Part shown: positions 12,430-25,090 of the stretch, piece by piece
Layout of the letters: every line of letters begins with the position of its first letter
Numbering within the stretch: position 1 is the stretch's first letter
Assembly (NCBI GenBank): GCA_025403435.1
Contig: CM046348.1
Span: 17,521,679-17,585,678 of the forward strand
Length of the DNA: 64,000 nt
Source: Artocarpus heterophyllus
Taxonomy: Eukaryota; Streptophyta; Magnoliopsida; Rosales; Moraceae
Direction: 5' to 3'
Notes under the pieces: generated by a model
Told to the model about the DNA's origin: nothing
Databases searched by the model: none
The model's input: the letters and a program-made list of their open reading frames with translations, nothing else
Made by a program: the position numbers and the translations under genes

Positions 12430-12849
12430 TGTGTGACTCATCTTACCAAAAGCCCATAGAGGGACAGGTAGTAGAAAACTGTGGGCAAAAAGGCAAATTT
12501 CGCTCGGGTTCACTCTCTCTTTCTTCCTCTTCCGAATCAAATGTAGAGAATCTATTCATTTCTCTACTTCCTAACCCATTTTCATCGCACGGTGAGTCGA
12601 ATTCATGTTTCGCGCTTTACTTTTCGCTTGGTTTTCTTTTTCAGCTGAGAAAAAAATTGAAAAAAAAAAGAGGACTGACATGGGATCTTATTAGAAACGT
12701 TTTACAAGAATCCCAATTCGTTTCTTTTTAATTTATTTTTTTATCTGCGCTTTTAGGTTTTTGATTCTTTGGCACTGAAAAGAGGTTTTGATTTGGGGTT
12801 TTTTTTTTTTTTTTTTTTTGGAATTAGAAAACAAAGGTCGTCTTTTTTA
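12430..12849 (+). promoter_or_regulatory. 5' leader of the SAM-domain gene with probable 5'-UTR intron
   Basis: A CT-rich stretch (12,510-12,540) is typical of plant transcription-start regions. GGTGAGTC at about 12,591 is a good donor and TTAG near 12,825 a plausible acceptor, which suggests a 5'-UTR intron of about 0.23 kb just before the start codon. There is no clear TATA box. Confidence 0.4.
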
Positions 12850-14767
12850 ATGGGAGCTGGGCTGATTAGGCAGATGAGCAAAGAACAACCACCTGAACCT
12901 CTTGATTTCTTCATTTGGACAGTCGAGGTGAGCAATTTTTAGTCTTATTTTTATTCCTTTTTTTTTTTCTCCCCTTTTCTCCTATTGATTTGGATCTTGA
13001 TCTCGTTGTGTATTGTTTTTCTTATTGAAAATGAGATATTGGGGCTAATTTTGGGAAGCTTGATGTGATAGTTAAATCTAAAATATTTTATTGCTGGTAC
13101 ATGCATCTAATACTTTTTGATTTTGGTTTCGTACGCATTTAGAAATTTGTACTTTGTTTGAGATGCTGGGATTTTGGCCTTGGGTAATTTTGTAGGGAGA
13201 GTTAGAACAGAAACTATGATATGTTTAGATTTTTGTTGGGTACTACTTATTGAAAGGAGCAATTTTTAGACAGAAAATGATCAAATAATTGTAGTATTTA
13301 ATTCAAGATAGAGGATTGGCTCATTGAGCTTTATATCTCCTTACAGCAAGCTTGGAATGTGGCTTAGTTTTTTTGAGGCTGAGAGTTTAGAATAATTTCT
13401 TTTGTTGTTGAGCACTATTGCCCGCTATAGTAAATCAAGAGATGATGTTGAACAGCGCAAGAATGCGAATGGGCTCGTGTTCCGTATCACCATCCCATTA
13501 GTCCACAATAATGCATATTTTGGATCCTTCAAAACGTCATGGAATACCTGTTTAGGGATTGCAAGGCATGGGATAACTTTTGACAAATTTGATCCACCTG
13601 GTATTTCAAGTTATCGAGAAATTTGTCTGAAGATTTGGAGAGGAGAAGAAATACTGCTGGTGAGAGGGGGGAGTTGGTTTACCTGTTAAGAGATATATTT
13701 TGCATCTAGAAGGGGATTTTCAGTTGAGCAGCGTCAAAACTGTGTTGGACGATGCTCAAACGTGGAAAAGAGAGTCACATCAGTCAAAAGGTGCTGTTTT
13801 ATGTGACGGTAATAATTAAGACGACGATGGATGGTACCATGCTTGTGAAGTAGGGTTACCGCACAGTGATGCTGGAGGGCATAGTTACAAGAGAATGAGT
13901 GCAACCTTTGCCAAATTCATTTGGAAGGACATGCATTCTGACGAAATAATTCTGATTTTCACCTTTTTCTACCAATCTTCCCTTCATAATGTGCTTTGAT
14001 TTTTTGAATTGATATTTTCCCTAACTCTTATAGGATGGTTGTTATCGTCACTACTGACATAATCTTTTCTCTATTAGTCAAACGAGTGTGATAAAGATAG
14101 CATTGAATTTATATACTCTCTTAAAAACGATGGACATGGCTCATGCTTCTTTTTTGCTGCACAGGATGTTGGTTTGTGGTTGGAAGAGATTAATTTAGGT
14201 AATTACAGGCAGGTTTTTAAGGAAAATGGTGTCAATGGAGAATACTTGGAAGGCATGTCCATGTTCACCACTGAACAGATTCTTCGATTTATCAGACGAT
14301 GCCACATGAAATGGGGAGATTTCATCACGCTATGTAAGGAACTTAGAAGAATCAAAGGTATTCCTCTCTCCTTCTCTCTCTGTAATGTTTATCTGGCAAA
14401 TGGGATGTTCACGTCTGGCTAGCTTATTTTGTCATCCCAGTAAGCCTAATGATCTCATTTGTTAGCTTTAAAGTTTTTCATTATTATTTATATATAATAT
14501 TGTTATCTGTGGATGAGAAATTGATGTGCAAATCCCTTTGAATTGTATGCCTAGGTTACATATGTGTGTTTTTTCATTTGGTTTCAAACTGCAAATTGGA
14601 TGTGTATATGTATGCTGAAGTGAGTTATATATTCAGTGGCTTGTTTAAAGGGGGAGCAAAAGGTGCGCAGGCCATGGTGGGCTCCTTCTTGCCTCTCAGT
14701 AGTCTTTGTTAAGGTTGCGAAGCGTAACAGACAATCACGAGTTGTTTCCTTGAATTTGGAACCCTGA
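12850..14767 (+). CDS. SAM (sterile alpha motif) domain protein, 133 aa, three exons
   Basis: Coding exons: 12850-12927, 14165-14357 and 14637-14767 (402 nt with TGA), all with GT...AG introns and consistent phase. The protein starts MGAGLIRQMSKEQ. Residues 24-90 form a SAM domain: WTVEDVGLWLEEINL, then YRQVFKENGVNGEYLEGM, then a five-helix-like end with LCKELRRIK. The tail (residues 91-133) is basic and ends SLNLEP. SAM domains usually mediate protein-protein, sometimes RNA, contacts; no partner can be read from the sequence. The 79-base first coding exon and the 1.24 kb first intron make it easy to miss. No stops or frameshifts are seen, so I regard it as functional. The exact family member is not identified. 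Confidence 0.8.
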
Positions 14768-15962
14768 AGAACGATCTGCTTTTATGTATGTATTTATAAT
14801 CTTCTGATCATTTTTCTTTTTTTTTACTTAGAGAACAGAAAAATAGGAAAGAACTTTATGTCTTGAATCTGTCAAGATCTCTGTTTGTTCTTTGGAGAAC
14901 CTTGTTGTATTTTAAAGCTTTTTATGTATTTATTTCTTAGTGGTTCTGTTATTGTATAACTTTTTACTTGGAGAAAAACATGAAGCAATTGAGTTCTCTT
15001 TGCAACGTGTTTTAAACATTTTTAAGAGTGAGTGTAGCCCGTCTTGTGGCAAGATGAAAATGGAACTTCACATTTTTTTTTTAGACATTCACTTATGTTC
15101 CAATCATTTAAGAATAACAACTTTGATATTTGGCATATCATGACTGTTTAGACCTTTGAGAATATAGAATTCAGTTGAATATGCTGAATATCTCAAGTTA
15201 TTTAAAAGTCTCCCTCCTTTTCTTTTTTTTGTATTTTTTTTATTTATTTTTAAACTCATATTTAAGTCAAATGTTCCGCATGTTACTTTTTTCCACCACT
15301 CCAAGTCCTATTTTTCTGCTTGGTGTTTTTAGTTCAATGGTTTGTCATGTAATTAGCATGGATGAGGTTTGGCTGGTGATAGGGTTAAAGCGCAGAGTAT
15401 TGGAACATATAGTGCTTGTGTGTTTATGGAAAATCCACCCACATACGACCTATTTTAAGAGGTCCACATATGAAGACACCCAGTGTCAGTGGTACATGTG
15501 ATTAGTTTTGTGGTTAGACAATGCCACATGGAAAACAAAGATGGTTGGTTAACTAGAAAGTGGATGTTGACAACCTCATTTCCTTTCTTTGCTCAGGGAC
15601 CGTGTACCTCTGTCCGGAGAAGGGGAATATAAATATATATATATATATATATATTTATTTTTTTATGTACATAAAATAGGACTCGTGCTTTTATGTCGGA
15701 TTCAGCTGTGATTTGCCAACCGATTGGTGAATGGACCATGGTCCAATTCTATCACAACCACTTTGTTTGCCTTGGAAATCATTTTCTATAAAAGATTTTG
15801 GTTGAATCCAGAGCGATGTACTTATGGAGGATTGAACTTGAACCTGTGGTTTGCTCTTTGGATGGTGATGGTTTACCAACAATACTACCATCCAAAAGGG
15901 AATTTTAATTGACCGTTTTGGCAAACACGTCAAAAGTAAGGTGGCTAATCCGACACGTATAG
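14768..15962. other. 3' flank of the SAM gene and intergenic DNA
   Basis: The 3' UTR probably lies within the first few hundred bases. A (TA)n microsatellite occupies about 15,632-15,653. I see no further gene. Confidence 0.5.
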
Positions 15963-16119
15963 GGTGTTTGGTTAGTGATGGAAACTATTGATGGGAATCG
16001 TTTTTACTGTAGCATATGAGAGTTTTATATTATAACAACTTTTTTTTTACTGTAGTATATATAAGCTTTACGCTGTTTATAATTGAGTTTGTGGTTCACA
16101 CCATCATTAGTCAAACACC
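15963..16119. mobile_element. MITE, 157 bp, 19 bp terminal inverted repeats (16/19)
   Basis: Left end GGTGTTTGGTTAGTGATGG; right end CCATCATTAGTCAAACACC. The interior has TTTTTACTGTAGCAT and a second TTTTTTTACTGTA. A diverged relative with the same interior lies at 38,315-38,470. Confidence 0.7.
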
Positions 16120-17307
16120 ACCGAAATCTAGGCAAAATGTGGATGGTTATACCTTGGTTAAGCATCAACTGAGCAGTAAGTTGGCAGTTCAAAATTGGAC
16201 GGTAATGGAAGAAGGGTAGTGTATGGAAGAGATATTTTGCATATTTACATTTGGATTTTTTTTGTAACAAAAATATACATACATAAATGACTGGCCCACA
16301 TGAGTTAACCGATTATGAGCTGTAAGCATTAATTTGTGACTCAGGATTTCCCACATTAACAAGAATTTGAGTACGTTCGGAGGAGTAGGTTGAACAAGAA
16401 ATTCAAACCGGTGGGCTCCCCTGGGGAAAAAATCCAACCAAGATCTTTCAACAGATAGAACACCTACCAGTTTCGGCCAGGGCTCCCTTCCAATCACAAA
16501 AGCTCGCATTTCTTTTTCTTTTTTTTTTTCATCTACATACGGACACACAACTGTACTTTTGAGTAGATTGGTGGGGACAACCATTTCAGCTTGGTGGTGA
16601 CTCGCTTGTTTGATCTGCTGGTTCTACTGAATAAAGTAAAGAAAAAAAAAAAAGATTTGACCAAGTTTTGCTCCAATCTGCTCATCATTTTGACCAACAC
16701 CTTAATTTGCGGTCCAATTAAGGAGGACAAAATTAAATGTTACTTTTTAGAGGCAAACCAGACTCAAAAAACCAAGTTTTGCAGCTAAACAAAATCAAAC
16801 ATTACACTTAAAAACACCTTAGAGAATGAGGCCAAACAAGAAGGTGGCCAATTTCATAGATTTTATCTGAAGCTTAACATATTTCACGTTTCCTCATTTG
16901 GTTAAAGAACTAAAGAAATGAAGAAATAGCAACAGGTTGCACAATTATGACGACTCAACAAGGCAGTGCAGGCTATAGAATACCTTCAGCACCAAACCTT
17001 GTTTGCTTTCCAGCAAGCGTGTTAACAACAGTATTTGATAATTGCATTCAAAAGATTTCAACTCCAGTAAGATAAAAGAGCAAACCATCCCCAGTAACTT
17101 CACTAATTTGGGACGAACGATATAAATAAATTGTACACCCTCTTACAAGCTATTTTAAACAGAAAATATTGACATTTCTCAATGTTCACAATATCTGATT
17201 TTGGAACCCTAGCCCAATTTGCCGCAAACTAAGGTAGGGTTGAGCAGGAAGATCAATTTACAACTGACACCGATTTAAAATAAAAAATAAAAAAATAAAA
17301 CACCCCA
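16120..17307. other. intergenic, no gene supported
   Basis: ORFs on both strands around 16.19-16.79 kb overlap each other and show no known domain. Nothing else stands out before the VPS11 remnant. Confidence 0.45.
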
Positions 17308-20290
17308 TCACACAATGCCATCACATGTTCCCGTGATTCTAAAATTGCATGGGACTGAGTGGAGAATAATACTGAAAGCAATCCACTCAACAATCAACAA
17401 ACTTTGGAAGCCAGTAGTGGAAGAAGTGCCACCTGTTTGAGAAGTAATTGTGGTTGCAGCACTTGTTTTGCTAATAATCCCCCTACCAAAGCCCTCGGCA
17501 ATCACAGAAAAACCATTTTTCGAACTCTTCACCTGCTGAAGGAAACGATCTTGATCTTTGGAGTTCAGTTCGAGGTTTCTTTTCATTTCCAGAACAGATC
17601 GGTACTCGGGAGCACATTCAGGACATTCCTTTTCATTATCCCCAAGGCAACGCTGATGGAACGAGTGCATACACATAAAGTGTACAGCAGGGAGGTCAAG
17701 GGTGAAAGTGCATGCAGTACACTTACTAAGCTGAAAGATTCTTGCATTTGTCCTGAGATCGTGTATTTCTTTCCTCATGGTCATCGTGTCTTCCTATGTA
17801 ATTAAAAAGCATGTTAAGAATCTCAGCTTTTCTTTATCTCCCGAAAAGACTCTACCTGATCAGCTCAACATGAGACCTACAAACCAGACTGATTCTGGTA
17901 TCGTGCAGGACTAAAAAAACACCAACATAAATCAATAGCCTATCACTATTTTTCTTTTTCTGAAAATTTACGCCCCTTCTCAGAATTTTTGAAAATGTTT
18001 TTGCACATTTTTTGAAGCAAAAATTTTAAAAACACTCTTGGCACAATTTTTAAAAACAAAACTATTTTCACCTATTTTGAAAACAATACCAAACGGTCCC
18101 TACATGTCACCGTCCAAGCCATAGAAAGCAAACCATCACTATTTTATTTTTTTTCGCTTAAAATTAATCTATCACCCTTTGAGCTGCGGAATACAAGCAT
18201 TCTTTAGCTTTCACTTGGTAAGACCAACTCGAACAGAGTTCGAGTACTTAAATATATTTCCTTCACTTAATAATGGCCATGTTCTAGTCCATGAATTGAG
18301 CACTTCATCCAGAAAATGACAAAAGCTTACAGCCTGATTTCTCCCTCTTAATCCGTTCATTTAAAGAAACCAGTAGCATGTTCATTGACATTAGATAATT
18401 ATGTTTTGGTAGTTTCTAGTTTATCTTGATTATGATACCTTGTATGATATTATTACATTACATTTGGGTACAAAGAATTTTGTTGTTCCTGGACCTTCCA
18501 AACAAGCCCTTTACATAAGACATATGCGAATAATAACTACTTACGAAGGCATGAAAAGTAAAAAGGTTTAATGATGAATTGCAGCAACAATCAAACGAGT
18601 AGACACTGACCTGATACTTCTCAATAGCTCGTCGGTCCTCTTCGATCAGCTTTGACTCTTGTTCAAGTTTTCGAGCAAAATAATCCTTAACGACAGAGAT
18701 TTTCAGAAATGGATTTCTGGATAAAGTTTGAAGAACAATAATTGGAGGCAAGATGTCATCCCTTTCTAAGTAGGTTAGAACTTCCTTCACTTCCTTGAAG
18801 CAATTTTCTCCTAGTTCACCAAAATATTTCAGAAGTCTGCCCAAAGAGATGTGTCCCCTCCCTTACCTTAATTTCCCCAGTCACTTGCAGCATGCGATCA
18901 ATCCCTCATGGTCATGAGCCTGCATGTAGCAAGCAATTACCTCTTTACAAAGTTTCATCTTTTCATATAAAAACAGAAGCCCGTCTCTAAATGCATTCAT
19001 TTCACTGAGAATTATTGCAAGATCGACGTCATAAAGGGGATGTTCCAGCTCTGGTGGCCATGCGTTCTTCAGCAGTTGCAGCCCCTTCTTGTGTCTTTCC
19101 AGACGGTCTTCTTCCGTCTTTAAATCTTTGCTATCAGCAATTACTTTCCCGTTCGACTCGGCTCTTAACAACACAGGTGCTTCTGCTCTTCCCCTTAGAT
19201 TTAGGTCGATTCTGTTGTTTGCTTGTGATAATGATGGAAAGTTCAAATCATTGGACAAGTACAACACCAAGAGCGTATTATGAATTTAGGTGAGTCTTTC
19301 ACCTTGTTGGTATAGTTCTCAAGAAAATTCATTAAGGACTGCGGATAATGGATGAAAATGTTGAGAAAGTCAAGAGGAGATGGAAGCATAGACATGTATG
19401 TGACATTAGAGGCACCTCCCTTTTCTGATTCTCCATCTTCAGTGCAAAGTCTCATGAGCATGTCAATTGTCTTAACAGGCTTGTGCTCTATAAGAATCTT
19501 ACCATACTCTTTAATGGTTACGCCAGCTTGACAAGGTTCAATGCTTGAAATATACCGCAATGCTTCATCATATCTACCAAGGTCTTCAAGAAAGATTTTC
19601 AAGTGCAATTCATGCCTACCTGCCTTCTTAGCAACATACATTGCATGCTCATGGTAATTGGCAGCACGACAGACCCTGATTGCAGTCTCCACATCAAACT
19701 TGTGTTCTCCAGCACCATCCTCCCTTTTTATGAAAATGTTTAGCTTTTCAACATCTTTCAATTTCGTGTAACAGTTTAGCAGGAGAGTGGTATGATCCTT
19801 GGAAGCAAGCCCCTTTTCATGTAATTTTCCAAGTAATTTGTAAGGTTATATATTCTTTGTGCATCTAGGAACTTCTGTATCACATAAGAAGGCTCAAGGT
19901 GGCCGATGGTATGATTATATTCAGCCATTGTTTCATCATAATCCTGTTTGCTATACAGATGATCCCCCATACTTTCTTAGAACCTCTGCAGTTGCGGCTG
20001 CATCAGCTTGCTGACTTTGTACAAGGTTGATGGCTACGGTATAAAGGTTCTTAAAGAGCATATCTAATTTGCTTTCCATATCCTTTTCCCCAATGCAGAG
20101 AGCAGATTTGTCAGCCATAATGAGTATTATGTTTCCCCATTCACAAAGCATATGAGAGACTTCTTTAACCACAACACTCTGAGCAATTAACCGGTTCTTT
20201 AGATCATAAACGTTGAATGTGTTCTTTCTATTCCTTTGTTATCAACAATAACACACAATAAGGCAAATGCATATTTGAAACCCTTATGTA
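17308..20290 (-). pseudogene. VPS11: VPS11 (HOPS/CORVET subunit), 5'-truncated pseudogene
   Basis: Read high to low, the segments match plant VPS11 from about the middle of the protein to its C-terminal RING. Recognisable pieces: NTFNVYDLKNRLIA, CEWGNIILIMADKSALCIGE, GHLEPSYVIQKFLDAQRIYN, AIRVCRAANYHEHAMYVAKK, PPELEHPLYDVDLAIILSE, and the RING-H2 block CTACTFTL...CMHSFHQRCLG...CPEC. One intron remains (17,794 to about 18,610, GTCAGT...ATAG). Damage: an extra G in a G-run at 19,964-19,968, a lost A near 19,826, a deletion with frameshift near 19,288, a TGA at 18,878-18,880 and a TAA just after it. The whole N-terminal beta-propeller half is absent; similarity ends by about 20,290, roughly 380 bp before the LTR at 20,668. 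VPS11 normally acts in vacuolar membrane tethering. This copy cannot. A functional copy must exist elsewhere. Confidence 0.9.
17940..18106. repeat. MITE-like fragment in the VPS11 pseudogene intron
   Basis: Its - strand reading begins GGGACCGTTTGGTATTG, the style of end found on common plant MITEs. The other end is not clear. Confidence 0.35.
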
Positions 20291-20667
20291 TCCTCACGAC
20301 AGAGAGATCTGAGCTGTTGAATGTGGAATCGCTAACTGATGGTCAAGGATTGAGGCAACAAAAGGTCACCATCTAATGACCTATAGCTTAGGCCGGGAAA
20401 ATCCTTTGAAGATCCAACGACCCAAATTGAAATTCCCTGAAATTGAAGCGACGTAACAATCATGACCCCAGTTAAATACTTCTCCAATATACAATTCTAA
20501 AAGACGCACCTCGACTCCTAAACAACGGGAGACCTATCACATCATTGATGACTAAAAGCGCAAAGCAACTCGTTAAGTTACTCCACGCTTGGGGGCGATT
20601 ATTGTGTGTAATTTCGACGGCAAAAGGCTCAAAGGCGAGATTAAAAAAGAAGCCCAATTAGGCCCTG
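20291..20667. other. unassigned flank between VPS11 remnant and LTR
   Basis: The - strand reading has short stretches open for 60 codons but I recognise no protein in them. It may be diverged VPS11 5' sequence or filler. Confidence 0.3.
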
Positions 20668-22818
20668 ATGAGACTGTAAAAGTGTACATTTTCTAAGGCT
20701 TAAATCATTTGTTTACGTTTTTATTTCTCATTAAATCCTCTAATTAATAGCATTTTGTGTTAATAAGTATTTTTGTGTCTTAGTATGTAAATATGTTTAA
20801 AAATACGTTTTTAGTGTGTTTTTTTGTTTTTAGTAATTTTTAGAGTCATTTTGAAGTGTTAAATAAGTGTCTAGTCTGTAAATAGTTAAAGCCGTAAAAA
20901 TAATGCGGTTATTTTATTTTGAGTTTTAGAGTGTGATAGTGTGTTTTAAGTTTGTAAATATGTTCTATTATATTTTTAGTAATTTCTAAAAATATTTCCA
21001 AGTCATAAAAATTATATCTGTGTCAAACCGTAAGAGACTGAAAATTTTAGGAGTTTTTATTTATTTTTGTGCATTTTAATGTAAAATAAATATTTTTAAT
21101 ATTTTTGTAAATATTATGTGTTTGTGATTTTTAGATTTGAAATCTGGAGAAAAAACGGAGCAAAACGACACCAAAACGGATAAAATCGGACATCAAATGC
21201 ATCAAAAAGATAAAGAAAATTCGAATTTAAATTAAATGGGACACGTGGCGTAACAAGAACCGTCGGATTCACTGTCAAATTAATCTTAGCCGTCCAAGGA
21301 AGAGACGCGTGTCAATGCATCATCCGATGCATCAACGGAATCTCGCAGTGCGCTCCACGCGTCGAAGAACGATTGCCGCGTATGATTCACGCGTCGACAA
21401 GCTGCAGACGCGTCAGAGGGGAATCGCAGACAGCTTCGAATCTCGTGTGGTCATGACCACGTGCAGCCACTCTCTCAGCCATTCGATGCGAATACCGAGA
21501 CTGATCTAACGGTCCTAAAATCTCGGTCCCACTGGTCCCACCTCGGCCCATCTTGCCCGCGTTTGACAGCCATTGGATCTTGTTTTGAACGGTTCAGATT
21601 GTGCTTGTTCCATGCTGGTCTGGTCTGCGTCACACCGGATTACAAACTCAAATTCGCATATCAAAGAGCAAATCTCAGCGTGGAAACGGAGATAAATCGG
21701 ATCATTTTGATCCGATTCTTCAAATAGTGAATTTTTTCACTATAAAAGGGGCTCTCCCCCCCTCCTTGAAGACACCACCTCAAGGCCTTCGGGCCTTCCT
21801 TCCCTCCTTCTCCCATTTTTCCCTTTTCTCTTTTTTATCTCTTAGGTAAAAAATATATATATAATAAAATAATGCTTAAATTAGTATAGAGAGTCTGGTG
21901 AGGCAGAGAGATGATCTTGTATGCGTAGTACTTTGGTATGGGTTTTAACTCTATATCTATGTTGTAATGCTTATATTTTTGTGGAATAAATTATATTTTT
22001 ATGTTTTCAATAATTTTTGTTATTGTTGTTGTGCTGTCAATTTTTACATAAATTCAGTCATGCTTTCTTTATGTAATTTAATTGTGTTGCATAATTAATA
22101 TTAATAATACTAAAGTCATGCTCATTTATTAAAGTTGAGTTTCTGTTGCATTATAGACATAGACTGGCACAGTAAATGCTTGGTAATTCTTGATTTATTG
22201 CAGACAGATGATGGCATAGTGTATTCTTAAACCAATTAATAAGTCGAGGTGCTGTCGAAATTAACGCAATAATTTATTCATAAGAATATATTAATTTTGA
22301 TTTGTTATTATCTTTTCTATCTTAAAATTATGTTAATTATAATTGAGTGACAGCGGTTATAATTTTCATAATTAGTGCATTAAATCATTAGTGACAGATG
22401 ATTATTTTGCTAGTTTTTATAGGAAAACCCTTACTGCATTATGGCTTGCTATATTGTCGATTTAGGTTGACCTATATAATTAGTAAAATGTGCTTGCAAT
22501 TAATGAGAAAAGATATAATAAATCAAATGCTTTAGATAATTATTATTTAGAGTTAAAATTTCATATCAGTTGTGAAACAGACAATGGATTCTCAAAGCTT
22601 CATCGTTTTAATTTTATGCTTTAAATTTTGAATTAAATAAAATAAAAACCACAAAAATATTTCTTTTATTTTAAACTTTGACTTGAAAAAGTGCTTGCCT
22701 TTTTGAACATTTATTTTTAACAATCTCTCGAGTTACAAATTTTCACCTCCCTGTGGATACGACAATCTTTCTATACTACATAGGTCTGTCGTTTATTATT
22801 AAGAAGATAAACATTTCA
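20668..22818 (+). repeat. LTR copy B1 of a gypsy (Athila/Tat-like) element, 2.15 kb
   Basis: Starts TGATGAGACTGTAAAAG and ends AACATTTCA. The closing region (TCACCTCCCTGTGGATACGAC) is typical of the long LTRs of Athila/Tat gypsy elements. The following TTTGGGGCGTCCTTGTC resembles a degraded TTGGCGCCGTTGCC primer site. It has a TATA box at 21,741, a hairpin at the presumed transcript start, and G-box/ABRE-like sites at 21,241 and 21,458. About 93 percent identical by eye to copy B3 over the R/U5 part. Confidence 0.8.
21741..21797 (+). promoter_or_regulatory. TATA box and leader hairpin of LTR B1
   Basis: TATAAAAG at 21,741 is followed 41 bases later by AAGGCC-TTCG-GGCCTT (21,782-21,797), a perfect six-pair stem closed by a C(UUCG)G tetraloop, near the expected RNA 5' end. 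Copies B2 and B3 have TATA boxes and hairpins at the same place. Confidence 0.6.
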
Positions 22819-23124
22819 TTTGGGGCGTCCTTGTCCCAGTCATCTTTAAAGTTCAATAACATCTGTGTGTTTTGTGGTTCTAAATCAGGGAAAGGCATTG
22901 ATTACATAGAAACTGCATTTCATCTAGGCTATGTCTTAGCTACGAAAAAGATAAACCTTGTCTATGGAGGAGGTAGTCTAGGTTTAATGGGTACTGTCTC
23001 TGCTGGAAGACATTCTGGAGGTACTGGAGCTTTAGTTATTATTCTAGGTGTCATTGCTCAAAGTCGTTTATGTGGTCCTACCATTGGTGTTGAAAAAAAA
23101 GTTGCAAGTATGCCTGAGCGAATA
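22819..23124 (+). pseudogene. LOG-like (LONELY GUY) fragment captured between LTR copies
   Basis: A single frame (open 22,753-23,154, starting inside the LTR) contains NNICVFCGSKSGKG, INLVYGGGSLGLMG and ASMPERIDE, all characteristic of the lysine-decarboxylase-like fold of LOG cytokinin riboside 5'-monophosphate phosphoribohydrolases. It stops before the catalytic PGGxGTxxE motif because LTR copy B2 begins within the codons for IDE. It covers roughly the first half of a LOG and has no introns, unlike plant LOG genes as I know them, so it looks cDNA-derived. It is closest in style to LOGL10-type members. It cannot be a working enzyme. Confidence 0.8.
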
Positions 23125-24380
23125 GATGAGACTGTAAAAGTATACATTTTCTAAGGCTTAAATCATTTATTTGTGCTTTTATTTCTCATTAAATCCTCTA
23201 ATTAGTAGCATTTTGTGTTAATAAGTGTTTTTGTGTCTTAGTGTGTAAATATGTTTTTAGTGTGTTTTTATGTTTAATAGAATTTTTAGTAAATTTTAGA
23301 GTCATTTCGGTATGTTAAATAAGTGTCTGGTCTGTAAATAGTCAAAACCGTAAAAGTAATACAGTTATTTTATTTTGAGTTTTAGTGTGTTTGATAGTGT
23401 GTTTTAAGTTTGTAAATATGTCTTATTATATTTTTAGTAATTTCTAAAAATATTTCCAAGCCATAAAAATTATATCTGTGTCAAACCGTAAGAGACTGGA
23501 AATTTTTAGGAGTTTTTATTTATTTTTGCGTGTTTTAATATAAATAAATATTTTTGTAAATATTATGTTTGTAAAATAATAATATTAGTGTGTTTGTGAT
23601 TTTTATATTTGAAATCTAGAGGAAAAACGGAGCAAGACGACACCAAAACGGATAAAATCGGACATCAAATGCATCAAGAAGATGAATAAAATTCGAGTTT
23701 GAATTTTTAGGGACATGTGGCGATTTCTCATCCCTCGGATCAACTGTCAAACGAATCTCATCCGTCCATCCGCTGCAGACGTCATGCCACGCATCAGCCG
23801 AGGAAAAGCGTCAATGCTGACTCATGTCGGAGAAGCAGCGTGTCTCAGTCGTGGATTCCATGTGTCAACCTGTGATTGGCGCGTGTAATCTGCAGAGAGA
23901 GTCAGAGGGAATCTCGGCCTACGTGGAATCTCGTGCGGTCATGTCTACGTGCAGCCACTCTCTCAGCCATTCGATGTGAATACCAAGACTAATCTAACGG
24001 TCCTAAATCTCGGCCCACTGGTCCCACCTGGGCCCATTCTCAAACGCCTCTGTCAGCCATTGGATCACGCGTTCAACAGGTCAGATTGTGCCTATTTCGT
24101 GCTGCCATGACCTGCGAAGCACAAGATTCCAAACTAAAATTCGCATATCAAAGAACGCAGATCAGCACAGAAGTGAAGAAAATTTTTATGTTCACGTGAA
24201 TCTCAATGCAAGTTGGGCCTGCTCCTACGGAAGAAAAGAGAAGAAAAGAAAAGAAAAAAAATAATAAAAAAATCTGAAATAGTGAAATTTTTTTCACTAT
24301 AAATAGGGGGCTTTCCCCCCTCATTCAGAACATCTCTCAAGGCCTTCAGGCCTCCCTTTCCCGTCCTCCCATTTTTCCCT
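23125..24380 (+). repeat. partial LTR copy B2 (U3 and start of R)
   Basis: Begins GATGAGACTGTAAAAG, directly fused to the LOG-like fragment, and follows B1/B3 to about CCCATTTTTCCCT. It has a TATA box (24,298) and hairpin AAGGCC-TTCA-GGCCT (24,339). U5, primer site and gag N-terminus are missing; gag-like sequence follows. Its U3 is the most diverged of the three copies. Confidence 0.75.
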
Positions 24381-24419
24381 CACCATGGTTTTTCTAGAGA
24401 ATATCTTTTAGAAATTTTC

Positions 24420-25090
24420 ATATGTAGGTTAAGTCCTGAAACAAGAGATTGGATAGAGAGAGTATATGGTACCACCACTTTTTACCAATTATCAGTTAAC
24501 GAAGCCTATGATATGTTAGAAGATATGGCCGAATATGATTATTGGAGATTGAATAGTTCTAGGAACAATTTGTTTTGGGAGAACAATTCAAATTTTTTGA
24601 AACCTTGGCCTGAAAATCAACCTGAAATTTGAGAGTCAAATTTTGAATTGCAAGAAATATATAGTGACCTAAATAGGGTGAATCTGAAAGAAACCTTAGA
24701 AACATTGGCAGAAACTATAGACAAATATATGGAAACCATGGCAAGAATAGAACTAGATAGGCCTGAATATCATCTTGATTCTTTAAGTGCGGAAGAAACC
24801 ATTGAAGAAACTTTAGAACCCACCTATTTTGAGGAACAACTTTTAGCAGAGGAATGTGAGGAAAAGAATAAAGACTTAGTTGAAGAGCAAGAACAAAAAT
24901 GTGTCTATAGTTTTAGATTCTCAACTTTTATCACCCTTAGTCTTAGATTCTCAACCTCAGTTGCCACAAAAATTCACCAAAGACGAGTTTTATCAAGATC
25001 CTATGTGGCCAACACCTCCTCCACTGTCTCTAGCATTGTTTTTAAGGACCAACCAAGAATATAAAAATGTGTCTAAGTTGCATGAGTTTA
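24420..25090 (+). pseudogene. gypsy gag C-terminal relic
   Basis: Frame fragments read TRDWIERVYGTTTFYQLSVN then EAYDMLEDMAEYDYWRLN, the gag C-terminal pattern of Athila-type elements. An acidic stretch (ETIEETLEPTYFEEQLLAEE) follows. A stop at 24,630 and later frame changes break it. No protease, RT, RNase H or integrase follows, so the element is not autonomous. Confidence 0.6.

Noticed and set aside
13402..13689. 95-codon ORF in intron 1 of the SAM gene
   Set aside because: No recognised domain, and the SAM protein reads through cleanly without it. A hidden alternative exon cannot be excluded.
16189..16584. 131-codon - strand ORF
   Set aside because: No known domain, overlaps other ORFs; at most a SINE-like repeat, which I could not support.
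17308..20290. VPS11 as a functional gene
   Set aside because: N-terminal half is missing and at least three frameshifts and two stops interrupt the rest.
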